Below, in pieces: positions 1 to 12,275 of a DNA stretch of 64,000 nt. Position numbers and translations under genes: made by a program. Below the pieces are notes generated by a model that searched no databases, had not been told where the DNA came from, and saw only the letters and a program-made list of their open reading frames with translations. Source of the stretch: Nymphaea colorata. Its lineage: Eukaryota > Streptophyta > Magnoliopsida > Nymphaeales > Nymphaeaceae. The stretch is from NCBI RefSeq assembly GCF_008831285.2, contig NC_045139.1:35313706-35377705 (forward strand). Direction: 5' to 3'. Positions within the stretch are counted from its first letter, which is position 1. Each line of letters opens with the position of its first letter.

Positions 1-3000
1 AGATATCAGGTAATCTGAATTAGTTTCAAATTTTCAATAACTCTCCTCCAAAAAAGGATAGCTACAATAAACTAAACGTCTTAAAATGGTATGTTGATAT
101 TCACAAGATTGGAGGATAAGTTGGATGATTGGATCACGCTCATGGACCTGAATAATTTTGGAAAGTGCATCTGTTCACAAGTTAAAGGAAAGGAAAAATT
201 TTAACAAATACACCCAAGGTTTCACCATAATCAAAAGATAAACATACATAGGATTTTTCTGTGGTTAACCAAAAGGTCCAAATATAAAGTTCGCTGTTAA
301 CTGGGTGGTAAAAGTACCTGTTCACCATACAAACGATTAAGGCTTTATGAGGTAAAAAAAAAAAGATTAAAATCTACCTGTTTAACTTTGAACTGTGGAT
401 GATATATGATGTACAAGCATCATTGAATTACTATAGGGGTACAAAAGTTGAGAGAAGAAAATAAGAAATATTTGAATCCGAAACAACACAAAGAAATAAG
501 TCTAATTTGAGAAGTATTTCAGTCATTTTGGCTCGTGGACTTATCTTGCATTTAAACAACCAACGTTAATCTGATTAAATGTGCATTTGGTTAACACATA
601 ACAGTGCAAAAACTTGGGTGTGCTTTTACCAAGATTGAAATCTTATGCATGTCTTTGATTGATACCAAAACATTAAAAGTGTGTGCGCATTTGTGCATGC
701 ATGTGTGTGTGTATGTAATGTGTTTCTTACTCTAAGGAAATTAACAAGTAGTCCAAGCAATAATTTCTAAGGGACTTTTCTCAAAATGAAAACATTAACG
801 AAAACAATCCAAAAAGAAGGTAAAGCATAAGGAAAGAAACTGTGATTTATGCAGGGGACTTGGATCTGGTTGCAGACTTGGCAATTCTGAAGTTCCATAT
901 TAGCAGTTTGGCCAGATCGTGGACTTGTGGATCGCCTAGAAGCCCACTTGCATCCTTCAGGACAGAAGGTTGAGAAGGTGCAGGTGTAGAAAAAGTGAAG
1001 GTATGCAGGTATAGTGCTTCAGGAATGTGAGAAGAACAGACAGATTGCTTGCTTAACAGTGTTGGATAAAAACATTCAGCAGTTAGATTAACTTTTCTAG
1101 ATGCATTTGCCTTAGAAATTCCTTTGATAGAACGTTTCCGACCAGATCTGGACCTTCATCAAAAACTTTACTGAATTGTACATCTGGAACAGGAAACAGT
1201 ACAATGTATTAGGATGTGACGCATAACTCCTTACTACCAAGTACCAACCATTCTCCTTTGGTCCTTTATCTTTAAACGTGTCACGAGCGTAAAAACCCCC
1301 CATGGGTGCACATGTTGCCATAGGACCATAAGCTACACATATGTTACTGACCAAAGCTTTCTGACAAAGTAAGGATGTCTGGGGACCTAAACATGTGCCT
1401 ATAGGTCAAAATAGAAGTGCCTGGTATGGTTGTACATCTAAAAGTCAGTATCAAGTGAAGAAAGACTAGTAGCATAACCCAGTAAGATCACAGTGTTTGA
1501 GAGTGCATAAAATGAGTCATCTTAATTGCCAAACAAAAGTAACAGTTTGGTGAAATGCAAACTGAAGAACCTTCCACCAGAAAAGAAGAGATTTTTCATG
1601 CTTTTCTGACGTTTTTGCTTGACCACTATTATTTTCATGTTACTTTTAGTTATTGACATGAATGTTTGATTTTGTGCTACTTTAGCACATATGAACCTTT
1701 CAGGCAACAACCTTTTATTTTATCCCTCAAACATTCAAGCAACTCCTTGGCTAGCTCATTTGCACATCTGTGTTGAACATGCCACGTGAACCACTTAGGA
1801 ACTATGTCCTTTGATACATTTATATGAACTTATGAATTATTTTGCTTCAAGTTTTCTGGATCATATATATATTATGTGTGAGTGTGTTAATGTTTATCCT
1901 TGTTGTACCCTATACTCTTATCTTCTAAAATTGTGATATCCAAACCCATATCACTGTACCCACACCCAGCCCCGTATACACACCCATGTGATTTATCAAG
2001 GCATTGAACCTATCCCTTGCTCTCCAAACAGGAATATCAAGTTAATGGAAAACAAGTACTTGAAACTATTATGCTTTTGTCACTAGGGGAAAAAATAGAT
2101 AAGGAGAAGTTGCTCACGGAGGTCCTTTGCCTTTAAGTGGTCTTAAACGTGAAGAGAAGCTTCTACTTAGGAGGGAATCCAACTGCTGGGGCATATAGCT
2201 TAGCCCTGCAGCCTCTGCAGGGCCAATGTGGAGAGCATGACAGATCTCTTTTTAACTGAATATGTTTCTCCATCACTTGGAGTTGGATAGGTCAGTCATT
2301 CCAGCATAAAAGAAAAACTCACTCCTTTATTGTGCAACAACTCCAGTAACGAGGAGAGAAGAAATTCAAAGATAAATGGTTTGCTAAATGTTGGCTCATG
2401 TCTTTCCAAGTTATCATATGGCAGATATGTAAGATGAGAAACCAGCTACCTTTCAAGGGAAAAGTTCACTGCTAACTGTATCAGCTGCCTTATTTGAGAG
2501 ACATATGTCTTACATTTTATTAGAATTCCTTGGTCCTACAATGAGAAAAGGCTTGGTTAGTTGGGTAAGAACAGGTCTGCTCTATGATTCCAAAAGAAGA
2601 GAAAGAGGATCAAATTTTACCCTTTAAATTCCATGCCTTAGAAGATGAGGTAAGAGGAAAGTTGTTTCAGTGACCTGGAAGCAAGAAGGTATGAGTGCCC
2701 CAACTGATCGACTTTTCGTTCATGGTATATCACTGATGCATTTATCAGGCATATAACCGATGTCTATGATGAATAGACTGATCTCCTCTACCCTGAATCA
2801 GTCATGCCTGATAAATGCATCAGTGATATGCAATGAACGAAAAGTTGATCGCAGTTGAATCACAGATATGAACTAGGGTAGATGGATAGTGGGAGTGCTT
2901 GAAGGCTGTTTCTTTCCTTCTTGTGAGACATAATCTGATTAGACGCAACAGATGCCACATTCAGGGAAGTCATTGGTCATTTTTGGCCAATCTTTCCAAT

Positions 3001-4224
3001 TAAACTGTAAATGGAAATCCCAGGACACTTAACTGGGATCCTTTCACTGAGCTGAACAACGTATGGTAGGGGGTGCATGGTCCCCATTTGCTAGTGTGAT
3101 TCCTTGTGCAAGAATAGTATGGGACTATGGGGTCTTATTCTCTAGCAGTTTCCATCCTAAATAACCACCCTAACCTCAGACCTTTCAGTTTCAGCAGGGG
3201 ATTGTGGGATAAAATGTGGAAGTGTTCATCCCACAAGAAGAAGAAAAAATTAAAAAAAAAAAAATTAAAAATAATAGAAAGAGTATAAAGTGGATAATCC
3301 TAATTTGGGCCTCCATTGTTCTTATGCATAGAAAAGCAATCTGTTATGCTTCTCACTGCCAACCTACTTGGATCCTTTGTGCATCTCACAACGAAAGAAG
3401 GGAGAAAGAGAAAAGGAAAGTTGTTAATTTTCTTTTCTAAGTTGTTATTTTATTTCATTTGAAAGTGCTCATCTTTCCTTCTTAAGCTATTTTATTTTCT
3501 TTCGCTTAAAAGTGCTTAGCTCTCTTACTTTAAAATATTAGCTTTCAAACTTTCATTTCTTCAACGTGATACTTTTACCTTTGTACAACTCACTCTCTCT
3601 CTCTCTCTCCAGCCTTTCTCTTAGACTTTGCCTACCAAATAGCATATGCGTATCTATAAGTCATAAGTGCCAAAGAAAGAGAGAGAAAGGTGGGCACTTA
3701 TCCCTCATAGATATGGTACCAATAAGTGAATTTTGGGAGAAAACTAAGCTACATGGGTTCTTCAATAAGGTCCTTGTGCCCGTGTCACAATATCCATGCA
3801 GCAAATCAAGTGCTTGGACACACTTGAGTACTTTTTCGATCAAAACTAAGCCAAACGACTTATTTTTACTTGAACTAGTTTTTTTGTAATTCAATTTTCA
3901 TTTTGTTTTTACGAGTTAGGGGTCATTAACATATACTATTTTTGTTTATATTATTCGTTTGTTTAAAGGTTGTTCCCATTTTGAACTTTTTGTGGTATTT
4001 TTCATACGTACATAGATATACTATATTATTGTACCCCTGTAACCACATTTTTGAAAGTTACGATGCCTGTACCGGTGTCTCCAAACTCATCCCCGAACCC
4101 ATACCTGCATCTGTGTGACTTAACAAGAAACGTTGAACAGATAAGTTTCTCTATTTCTCTATGTCTGCTATATATGTTCATATTCATACAGAGCCAGATA
4201 TGCAAGTCAAAGGGAAAGGCTCAT

Positions 4225-4255
<31 letters not shown>

Positions 4256-5057
4256 GGACTGGCAGTTATCTCCCATAGATATGGTATTAGTAAGCAAAAT
4301 CTAACTTAGAAAATCTGGCTCCACTTAAGACTCAGAACATATATACCAACAACATGGAGAAGAACTTAACGTACAAATACACATAAATTTGCCTTAAAAT
4401 ACCAACATTGTAAAAGCATAAATACATTATGCATCCATATAATTTGATAATGCAGACACCCGACATTATGCATCTATAAATGCTTAATATAATTTGATAA
4501 TATAGATACCAGAGATATCGGGACAGAAGCTGGGCTGGATAAAAATAAGACATTCGAACACACAAGGGCCACCTAAGATACAAAACCGTCATTAAATTAG
4601 CAGAATATAATCTCAAGGAAAAACTTTCTCCACGAAAGTCAAGTCAAACTGCCTTTTTCTACCAATTACGACGTCCCATGCATGACACAACAGAAGTATA
4701 GAAATTTTACCAAATCATTGAATCATTTCTACGGGAGAAAGGACACCCCTAAACATCATTTGATTACTAATATCACATAATTTCGGGAAAAAAGAAGAGG
4801 AAAAATAAGGATAATGAGACATAAATTTTCGGGATAGATCCCTCCGAATTAAGCCCAGAAAAGTCCAGCAAACGCATAATATCCATGAACGAAAGCAACA
4901 AACTAAATTAAGCATCAGACACTAAATCAAATAAGCAAAACAGCGATCAAGCAAACTTGAAACCTTCCGGGAAACCCCAATTCACCATTTTGTAACCACA
5001 AATGTTAAAACCAAGCTGGGACTTAAAAGAAGTACTCCAGAAGGTTACGCGGATCAC
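1..5057. other. Intergenic / possible intron region, left end
   Basis: AT-rich sequence with no convincing complete gene. It holds short microsatellites (CT near 3592-3612, GA near 4226-4249) and a long foldback at 2702-2856, listed separately. If the TRAP-beta first exon at 5058-5239 is functional, this stretch would be its first intron and should hold the later exons, but I could not recognise the conserved central or C-terminal TRAP-beta segments on the minus strand here. A short exon-like open segment on the minus strand near 1080-1180 is described under findings. Confidence 0.5.
2702..2856. repeat. Long imperfect foldback (hairpin), MITE or small-RNA precursor candidate
   Basis: The left arm (2702-2752) is nearly the reverse complement of the right arm (2804-2856). 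Next to the loop, 26 bp pair perfectly. The rest of the stem has one mismatch, two G-U pairs and one 2-nt bulge. The 51-nt loop contains a further 7-bp helix, GACTGAT (2776-2782) with ATCAGTC (2797-2803), which abuts the main stem. No coding potential is seen. The arms match no miRNA family I recognise. It could be a young MITE or a MIRNA-like transcribed hairpin; I saw no convincing target-site duplication. Confidence 0.75.
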
Positions 5058-5239
5058 TGGTTGTAGGGATCGATAGAGACGGAGAGCCGCTCGACGCCGG
5101 ATTTAAGCCTGGAGAGATCGATTTTCTGGAGCACGATCAGGAACGGAGAGTCAGAAAAAGATCCTGATACAAGTCCGACGAAGAGGGAGACAAGTAGGGT
5201 GACAATGCACAAGGAAGCAACGGGTTGCCCCCTCCACAT
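5058..5239 (-). CDS. TRAP-beta (SSR2-like) first exon, partial
   Basis: The ATG at 5239 opens 60 codons plus two bases. The product starts with a hydrophobic signal peptide (about residues 5-27), followed by SDSPFLIV, LSRLKSGVERLSVSID and YNQ. This matches the mature N-terminus of plant translocon-associated protein subunit beta, an ER membrane partner of the Sec61 channel, whose usual form is RLKSGxERVSVSIDIYNQG. The reading ends in TGA only if read through; a GT donor directly follows the CA of the Gln codon (CA|GTGATC), so I end the exon at 5058, just before the Gly-Ser-Ala-type segment of the family. A TATA box lies about 40 bp upstream. Later exons were not found in the window, so this may be a gene with a very long first intron or an orphaned first-exon copy. 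Departures from family consensus (IDPYNQ for IDIYNQ, LQK for HKK) leave a pseudogene possible. Confidence 0.65.
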
Positions 5240-5275
5240 TTTCTCTCCTAACGACCCGATCTCCCTCCCGGAACT

Positions 5276-5282
5276 CTATATA
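5276..5282 (-). promoter_or_regulatory. TATA box of the TRAP-beta first exon
   Basis: The minus strand reads TATATAG here, 37-43 bp upstream of the ATG at 5239, which would put transcription start near 5250. The position fits a core promoter and argues that the exon was part of a real transcription unit. Confidence 0.5.
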
Positions 5283-8180
5283 CATGGCTGCATCCGCAGC
5301 GTGGACGGGCGGCGCCGTGATACAAGAAAAACGGCTCTCGTCAACGTCCGTGTCTGGATCTGTATAGAACCAAATCCAATTTTTATCGGACTCCGGCGAG
5401 GCCCGAACCTCAACAGGTCCAATCAGATGTTAACATAGGTTGTAATTTAGTTAAATCACTGATTCGACAACTTTTTCCTGTTAGTATCGGATTCAAATCT
5501 GACTCTTATTAGTCAGATCCAGTTACTCGTCAGATCCAAATTCAGCTCTCAGCAGCACATAACAATGAAATGCTCCTCATGTGCACCCAGAATTCAAAAT
5601 GTGGAAATAGTGTTTTTTTTGCATAGTTGGCAAGCTTGTAACTCTAACTCAGATCGGCGGATGACCGGGTCACGGGGCCAATGAGTTGACTTGTCTCGTC
5701 GACTCATTCGAGTTTTAAAATAATGTGAATCGGACAAGTCAAAGGAGTCATGGCGGAGTTAGGGCGGAGTCATGGGCGAGCCAGGCCAACCTTGACTCGT
5801 GGCCAAGTTTTCTAGCCATCTGAGCTGACTCGGGCAATTCCCAAGCCCAACTTGGAGAGTCAGCCAACTATGGTTTTTTTGGGGCATAAGAATGGGTAAT
5901 TGTGCTGTCCCAAGTCTCATGTTTGATGTGCTGAGTGATTTGGGAAATGCATCAAAATTGTGCTTCCATTCTTGATGTATTTCTCTAACTGATATTTTTT
6001 TGTATGCATAGTGTTATTTATATCATCATACTCATTTGTTTCATACTTCATTAGATTGTGCTTAAATTGTGGGTACTACTCAAATCTGAAGGATGAGATT
6101 TGGCAAACTAGGATGATTTTGTACAATCCCTTGAGACAAAAAATCCACGCGTAAATCAACGACACATTTGCGTCCCCGAACAACTCCACACTTCTAGTTC
6201 ATGTATGCTCACAAGCATCAAACACGTCACAAGTGTCATTGCCTTGGTTTGTAAACCCACTGACTAAACAAATGCACCCACAATGGTCTGCTAACTTAAA
6301 CTGTTTTTAATGGCATCTTGATTTCTCTTCATTGCATTGATTGTGAATGGCTTGTGCCGATCATTCAATTGAACATGTCAAAATAATAATACATGAATAC
6401 TGACTGGCCCAATGTTCTATGAATCTGCCTTTGATTGAATAAATACTACATTGAAGACTAAGACAGATTCATGAAACACTAGAATGCAGTGTATATGGCC
6501 CAATTTATGAGATAATTCGTGACACACTATGTTAGTATTCTTGTTTATATTGTTGGTGAAAATTTAAGATAACCAAACGCTGCCAAAAGATGAAAAAGAA
6601 AGGGTGCAGGCTACACTTTTCCTTTTTCAAGTTTTCTCTTGTAGGCTCATCCTTCATCCCTTAATCCTAGAAAGGAGATTCATGTTTCTAAATTTCTAGG
6701 TGGGGGCTTTTTTGTGAGGAACTTTTAAGTTTTTTCCCCTTGGAGGCCCATAAATAATTTCAAGAAACTTAGAAAATGTGTTTAAACTTCTCATTTTGCA
6801 GTATAAGAACCTCATTTAATTGGTTGATCATTAATATGGGTGTACTTTCGAGGCCCGTAAATAATTTCAAGAGACTTAGACAAGTGGTCATGTCGTATTA
6901 ATGACTTAGACAAGTTTAGCAGAGTGTTTAACATGAGACCCTTCAAGACACATATTTGAAAAAGGTAAAAGACCATTACGTGGGAATTAAGATTGTGGCA
7001 GTATTTACATGGAGATTTAAATAAGACCCTTATGTGAGATGATGGTAGGATATATATAGAGAGATTCGAATATGTCATATGCAGGATGCTATCATATGGC
7101 TAACAATTAAAAATCAACAAGTAAGAAACAATCAATGAAGGAGGATTAGTGATAGTTTGTGGTGTTTTTAACAACCGTTTATGATGCTTTCAATGATAGG
7201 TTTTAAATTTTTAGACATCTGATAACATCCCGCATCCATTAGATTATAAAGAGTTTTATAAGGTTGCCAGAAGTCAACAAGGTGTCACTGATGCCAAACG
7301 ACCTCTAAAAGTCCGAAGTCCGATAAGTGTTGCAAAGATGGTGAAAATGAAAACAAGCGAGGTGTAGAAAGTTGGGTCTATGCAAATGCTGGGAACATCT
7401 GCAAAGGCGATTAGTCTTTGTTTCGAATCTTAGAGTACTAACCAAAAGTGAAAGGAAGCACTACACTCAAGTTGAAGCACGGTGAGGGCAAGAAAACCCA
7501 AGACACCGAAAATAAGACCATTATGTAAAGAGAATAAAGGATTGAGTAGGAGCTACGTCATTTTCCTAAACAATGGAAAACCCCGGCCACCCGAAAGGAC
7601 CATGGCATTGCTTTTCTTTAATTAAGCATCTCAAATTAAGCGATTGAAACCTAAGAAAGCAAATAATTTGAATCTTTTTGTGAAATTGATGGCTAAAAGG
7701 TTGGCTCCCACAAGAAAACGTATTTCTTTACTTTTGTTCGATGGGACAACCCCAGTGAAGAGGATGGGCTTTACAGTTGCTCTTTTCACCTTTTAAAACC
7801 TTTTGTCATCCGGAAGCCATTTAAGGACGACGATGGCTTTCCGTCCCCATCACTGTGGCTCCCCATCGAAGACAAGAAAGCGTGATCGAGATCTGGGAAG
7901 GTGGAAAAAAGGCACTTCAGGAGAGGGACAACACCTTTCCATGTGCAATGGATCCGTTTGCATGAGCGAGTGCAATGGATCTCTTTACTGTTATGAGTTT
8001 TAAGTTTTTCTTCGACCATTGAGACCAAGCTAGTTGGTAAGATAGCTGGCGAGCGTTTGCTTGTTCTTTTTCAGACAACCGTGTTCCGGTTTCTTAAGTG
8101 AAGAGATCTTCCTATCATTTGTCCAACTATGTTAATATGGCCTCTTGATTGATTAAACTAAAAAGTATGTAAAGACTGAA

Positions 8181-8184
<4 letters not shown>

Positions 8185-8235
<51 letters not shown>
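8185..8235. repeat. (AT)n(GA)n microsatellite
   Basis: An alternating AT tract is followed directly by GA repeats. Open frames through it consist of Ile/Tyr runs and are not genes. Confidence 0.95.
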
Positions 8236-9939
8236 GAAAATTGAAACCATTCAGCTACCTTTGTGGTCAAATGGTTTTTTTCCTCTTTTGTATAGCTAAA
8301 AACTATCGCAACAAGTGTGTTCCATCGCCACATTCGAGTAATTGGACATCGCAAGTACACTTTTGCAATAGCTTTTAATAACATAAAATAAAAAATAATT
8401 ATCCGACCATGGAGCTAGCTTGCTTATTTAAATTTATATATATATATATATATATAGTATTTAAATTTTCAAACATTTGAATGAAGAATTTCTCTAACCT
8501 CTTACGGCATACATTCTATTAGACAATATATATTTAATGAAGCTCACCCGATGCACTGTATTAGACAATGTGTATTTAATCACGCATACATCCTATTTGA
8601 CGGCCAACACTTATTTACATTAAAAAAATAAAAAAACATTCTCAGTGTCCCCTTAGCTGAGGAAGAGGGAGGTGACAGCTTCCTTGCCCGTCGGCAACCT
8701 TCGGCGCTCCCCTTGCTGGTTGGTAGCCTGATGGGGAGGGGAGGAGGGTGGTAGTAAGGCCCGGCAATGGGCCGGGCCGCCGGTGGGTATCTAGCTCAAC
8801 TCGGGTTCAGGTTCGGTTGGGCTTGATAAACTCGGGTGAGTTCAATAAGTTTTTAATATTTATTTTATTAATTTTTATATATAAATATTAATATTTTATT
8901 ACAATTAATTATATTTATATATTATATTAAAAAATATATATTTTAATTTAATCGAGCCGAGCTCGAGCCCAAGTTTTAATGGTCAAAACGGGCCCAAGCT
9001 CGGGTTTCGAGTGTTGGGCAGGCCCGGGTCGCCTCCAAGAGGGAGGGACGACCTTTTTAAGGTGTTTAAATTCAATGATATTTTTAAAAAAGTTTAGAAA
9101 ACATCAAGTCATGTATTTGTGGGCGTAAGCTCATGAAAATGACTATCACGGCTTCTCGTGGATAATCGGCAACTTTATATCTAGGAATATGATTCACAAT
9201 GAGCAATGGGTCCATACAGGCGGTTTCTTTCATTATCAGAGAAAAGTCTCCTTTGATATGAGAAGTTTGGCTTTCTTATGCTAAATGTAGGGAACTTTTG
9301 TCAAGAGATGGCTTGAGAACAGAAAGATCATGATGCACTAACTTTGACAGAGAAATTAGCTATTTCAATTTCATCATTGGGCTCCATTGCCTCCTCTTTG
9401 GGGCCAATAATTTCTTTCTCTATCAAATGGACTGTTCCAAAGGGAAAAGGCAAAAAGCTAGCTAACTCTTCCGACTCTTGTTAGTCAAGCCATGTTTGAT
9501 TGCCTGGACAATGTGTTCAAGTGCTAAAATCCAGGTTTTGAATTCGGCCTCCAAATTATCACAAGGACTTACAAAGGGAAAAGCAAATCTGTGCTCGTTA
9601 GTGAAATCAGGATGTTTGGACAACTCAACAGATGTTGAAAGCTTTTTAATTATTGAGATGTGGAAACGAACTTGTTACATACTGGTTGGATATCTAGAAT
9701 CAATCTTAGGAGGCCTTAGATTGATTGAGATATTGGAAGTGATAAAACATCTAGACTTGTATGGAAAAAAAAAAAAAAAAGATTATCTCGAGAAAAATAG
9801 TTTCACCCTCTGGTACCTCCTCATGAGAGTCAAATCCTTCCCCTTGCCCTTGCCTTCAGGGTCTACGGCAGTATCGAGACTTTGGTATAGAAGCATGTAC
9901 CTTAATCTTATACTAGGCTATGAGTATAATGTTCATGGG

Positions 9940-10285
9940 TAGGGATGTCAACGGATCGGATTCAGAACAGATATACCCTTAATCATATCTGTTTTTTCTC
10001 GGATATTCAGATATTCAGATTCGAATACGAATAATGAAAAGTTATATCTGAAATCCGATTTTACAGTTTGAATCTTATCCGAATCTGAATTTTGAACCAG
10101 ATTTTTGCCAGATTGCAAAATGTAATAGCATTAGATATAGGATATTTGTCTAAAAAAGAATCCGAATCCGATTCTGAATCGGATAGCATGTCATTTATTA
10201 AATCTGAATCCGATTCGATTTATTAATCGGATATTAATATTTTTTTTCTATATCTGACTTTTTTCGGATCGCTTGGATTGGATTT
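9940..10285. mobile_element. Non-autonomous element, TAGGGATGTCAAC family (partial)
   Basis: It begins with TAGGGATGTCAACGG and continues with many GAATCCGAATC/TCTGAATCCGA-type units. The same start and internal units recur at 39.29-39.67 kb and about 41.57-41.90 kb, which defines a dispersed family. The right terminus here lacks a clear TTGACATCCCTA, so this copy appears 3'-truncated or diverged. No coding capacity. Confidence 0.6.
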
Positions 10286-11689
10286 TTTGTTTAATCTTGT
10301 TTTTTTGTTTTTGGGACCCTACAAATACGAACCAAAGTAAGCTCTTTAGTTCGTGTTTGCAGGTCCTAACTGAGCCACAGAATAGGGATGTGGTCGGCTG
10401 TTCAGGCCAAACCAGTGGCGGATGCAGGTGCAGGTGCAGGCACGTTGTGGGCAATTGCCCACACAGACCCACCAAAAAAAAAATCTTATTTTCATATTGA
10501 TATTTCAAGAAATTTTTAATCATTTACATATTGGTGCGATGTCGCTTTAAAATTTTATAACTAGTACCCCTCAACTACAATTTTTTGACTCTACCTATAG
10601 GCGAAACACAAAACCTCTTCACATTGAAAACAATTTTTCTTTAATTTGAATTTACCTGGGGAAACCACCTCTTTTAGCTGAGAGACTTTCTCATTTCAAA
10701 AGAATCATATACTTATCAAGTTTTCTTCTTCTTTTTTATCCAGATTTTATAGTTGAGATGTCGCTTTAGAAGTTGGATCTGCCCATTTGTCCCAAGTTAT
10801 TGGCATGGAAGGTGACAAGCAAAAAATTAGTTTCATTTGCCTTCTTCTCCTCCCCAAATTAATAAAGCATGTTCGGGCATAAGAACACAGGCCTTGTGCC
10901 AAATAGTGAAGATCTTTAACAGCTCATCTTCCTCGAAAGCAGGTTGTATGTTCGGGCCCAAACTGTACACCAAGAGAGCAGGTTTTAATGTCTGAACTGT
11001 ACACCACAAGAGAGAAAAGAGAGAGAGAGAGAGTCTGTATCTATATGCATATATGTTTGTGTTTATATACATATGGATGTACATATTATGTTAATTATAA
11101 CTGTCGCGGGCTAAAGGGTATCAAACCTGGTTATATGCATCATTTTATGTGGATCAGTATGGTTAATGACTTAAATACCCTTAGTTCACACTAAAAAAAG
11201 AAAATATTTTGTAAAGATAAAATTAAAAATAAATAAAATAAAAAAAGACTATGAAAGGCATTTCTTTTTAATAAGTTACCAAAATGTTTTCTTCCTTCCT
11301 TTGGTGGGCACGGTGGGTCTGACACACATAACTTGTTTGTTGAAAAACTTTTCCAATGCGAAAATTTTGTATCTTCGACTGAAAAATCTAAGAAAACCAT
11401 ACACGTTATGCATGCATTAAACCGGGAGAATATATCCGTGACCTTTTTTAAGTTGGGCTTGAACAGTTATTGCATGGTGCAAACGTATCAGCTTTTCAAA
11501 CTTGTTATTTGAGCAATTAAAAAAGGCCTCAAGTTCTTTATATGCTAACTTAAGTACTTTATAACATGCATATTATGGTCTCATCGTATTAGAGGTCCAA
11601 GCAGATCGAATAAAGTTCTTTTTCATTATTCCAAAGAGAGGCAACTGCCTTCCTTCTGTGCCCATCACCCTCAACGTTCAGAGAGCTTA

Positions 11690-11800
11690 GTGGATTGTGT
11701 GCTGGATAGTGACAATGATCAATAGATTTGAACCTCATACCTCTTTGAAGTGGACCACCTTGCCGTCCAGTGTACTACAACCCCTCAGGGTATTCTATTC
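11690..11800 (-). mobile_element. SINE-like fragment (tRNA-derived promoter boxes)
   Basis: On the minus strand a box A-like TAGTACACTGGACGG is followed by a box B-like GAGGTTCAAATCT (plus-strand complement at about 11725-11737). The segment carries ATGATCATTGTCAC-type sequence (plus strand GTGACAATGATC), also seen near 25,270. I infer a short tRNA-derived SINE remnant; no tRNA cloverleaf is formed. Confidence 0.4.
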
Positions 11801-12139
11801 CAATACATGAACTTGATTATCATCTGAATTTAGATTCCACTACAAAATATAGGTACTGGTTAACGCGTGAAAGAACACGTTTACTGACATTTTCAGTAAA
11901 TAAAATAGTTAAACAATCAACAAATTTGAATTGGATGTAAATTGGTAGGGGGGCTACCTCCAGCAGGCCTTTTCTTGAATTGGATGCAGGTATTTCTGAT
12001 ACTATAACTTGCACATTTATATCTTTGTCCTGCTTTGCTTTGTGGTTTTCACAAAACCAGTTCAAATTTCAGTATTTTGTGATTGCTGTCGTGTTTTGGT
12101 ATGTTACTGTTTTATGTTGCAAACATTGGCAAGTGTAAC

Positions 12140-12275
12140 ACTTGAGTTGAATGATGTACGGTAGGTCTATCCAAGCTTTGAAGCAAATTAAAATCTTGAA
12201 GGTACAAGGATATGGCTTTGGGAATTTACGTTGAAGGTGGTTTTCTTGAAGTAAAAAGTTTTAAAAAAAAAGTGA
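12140..12275 (+). mobile_element. SINE-like 3' segment with A-rich tail
   Basis: This segment aligns by eye with the 3' part of the element at 39.84-40.03 kb: a GATGTAC start, then CAAGC..GAAGCAAAT.AAAATCTTG, then GGATATGGCTTTGGG, ending in an A-run. It lacks the box B half. Confidence 0.4.

Noticed and set aside
9478-9942. 154-codon open frame on the plus strand, the longest after the real genes.
   Set aside because: No recognisable motif, passes through a poly-A run giving poly-Lys, and sits in repeat-rich DNA; judged a chance frame.
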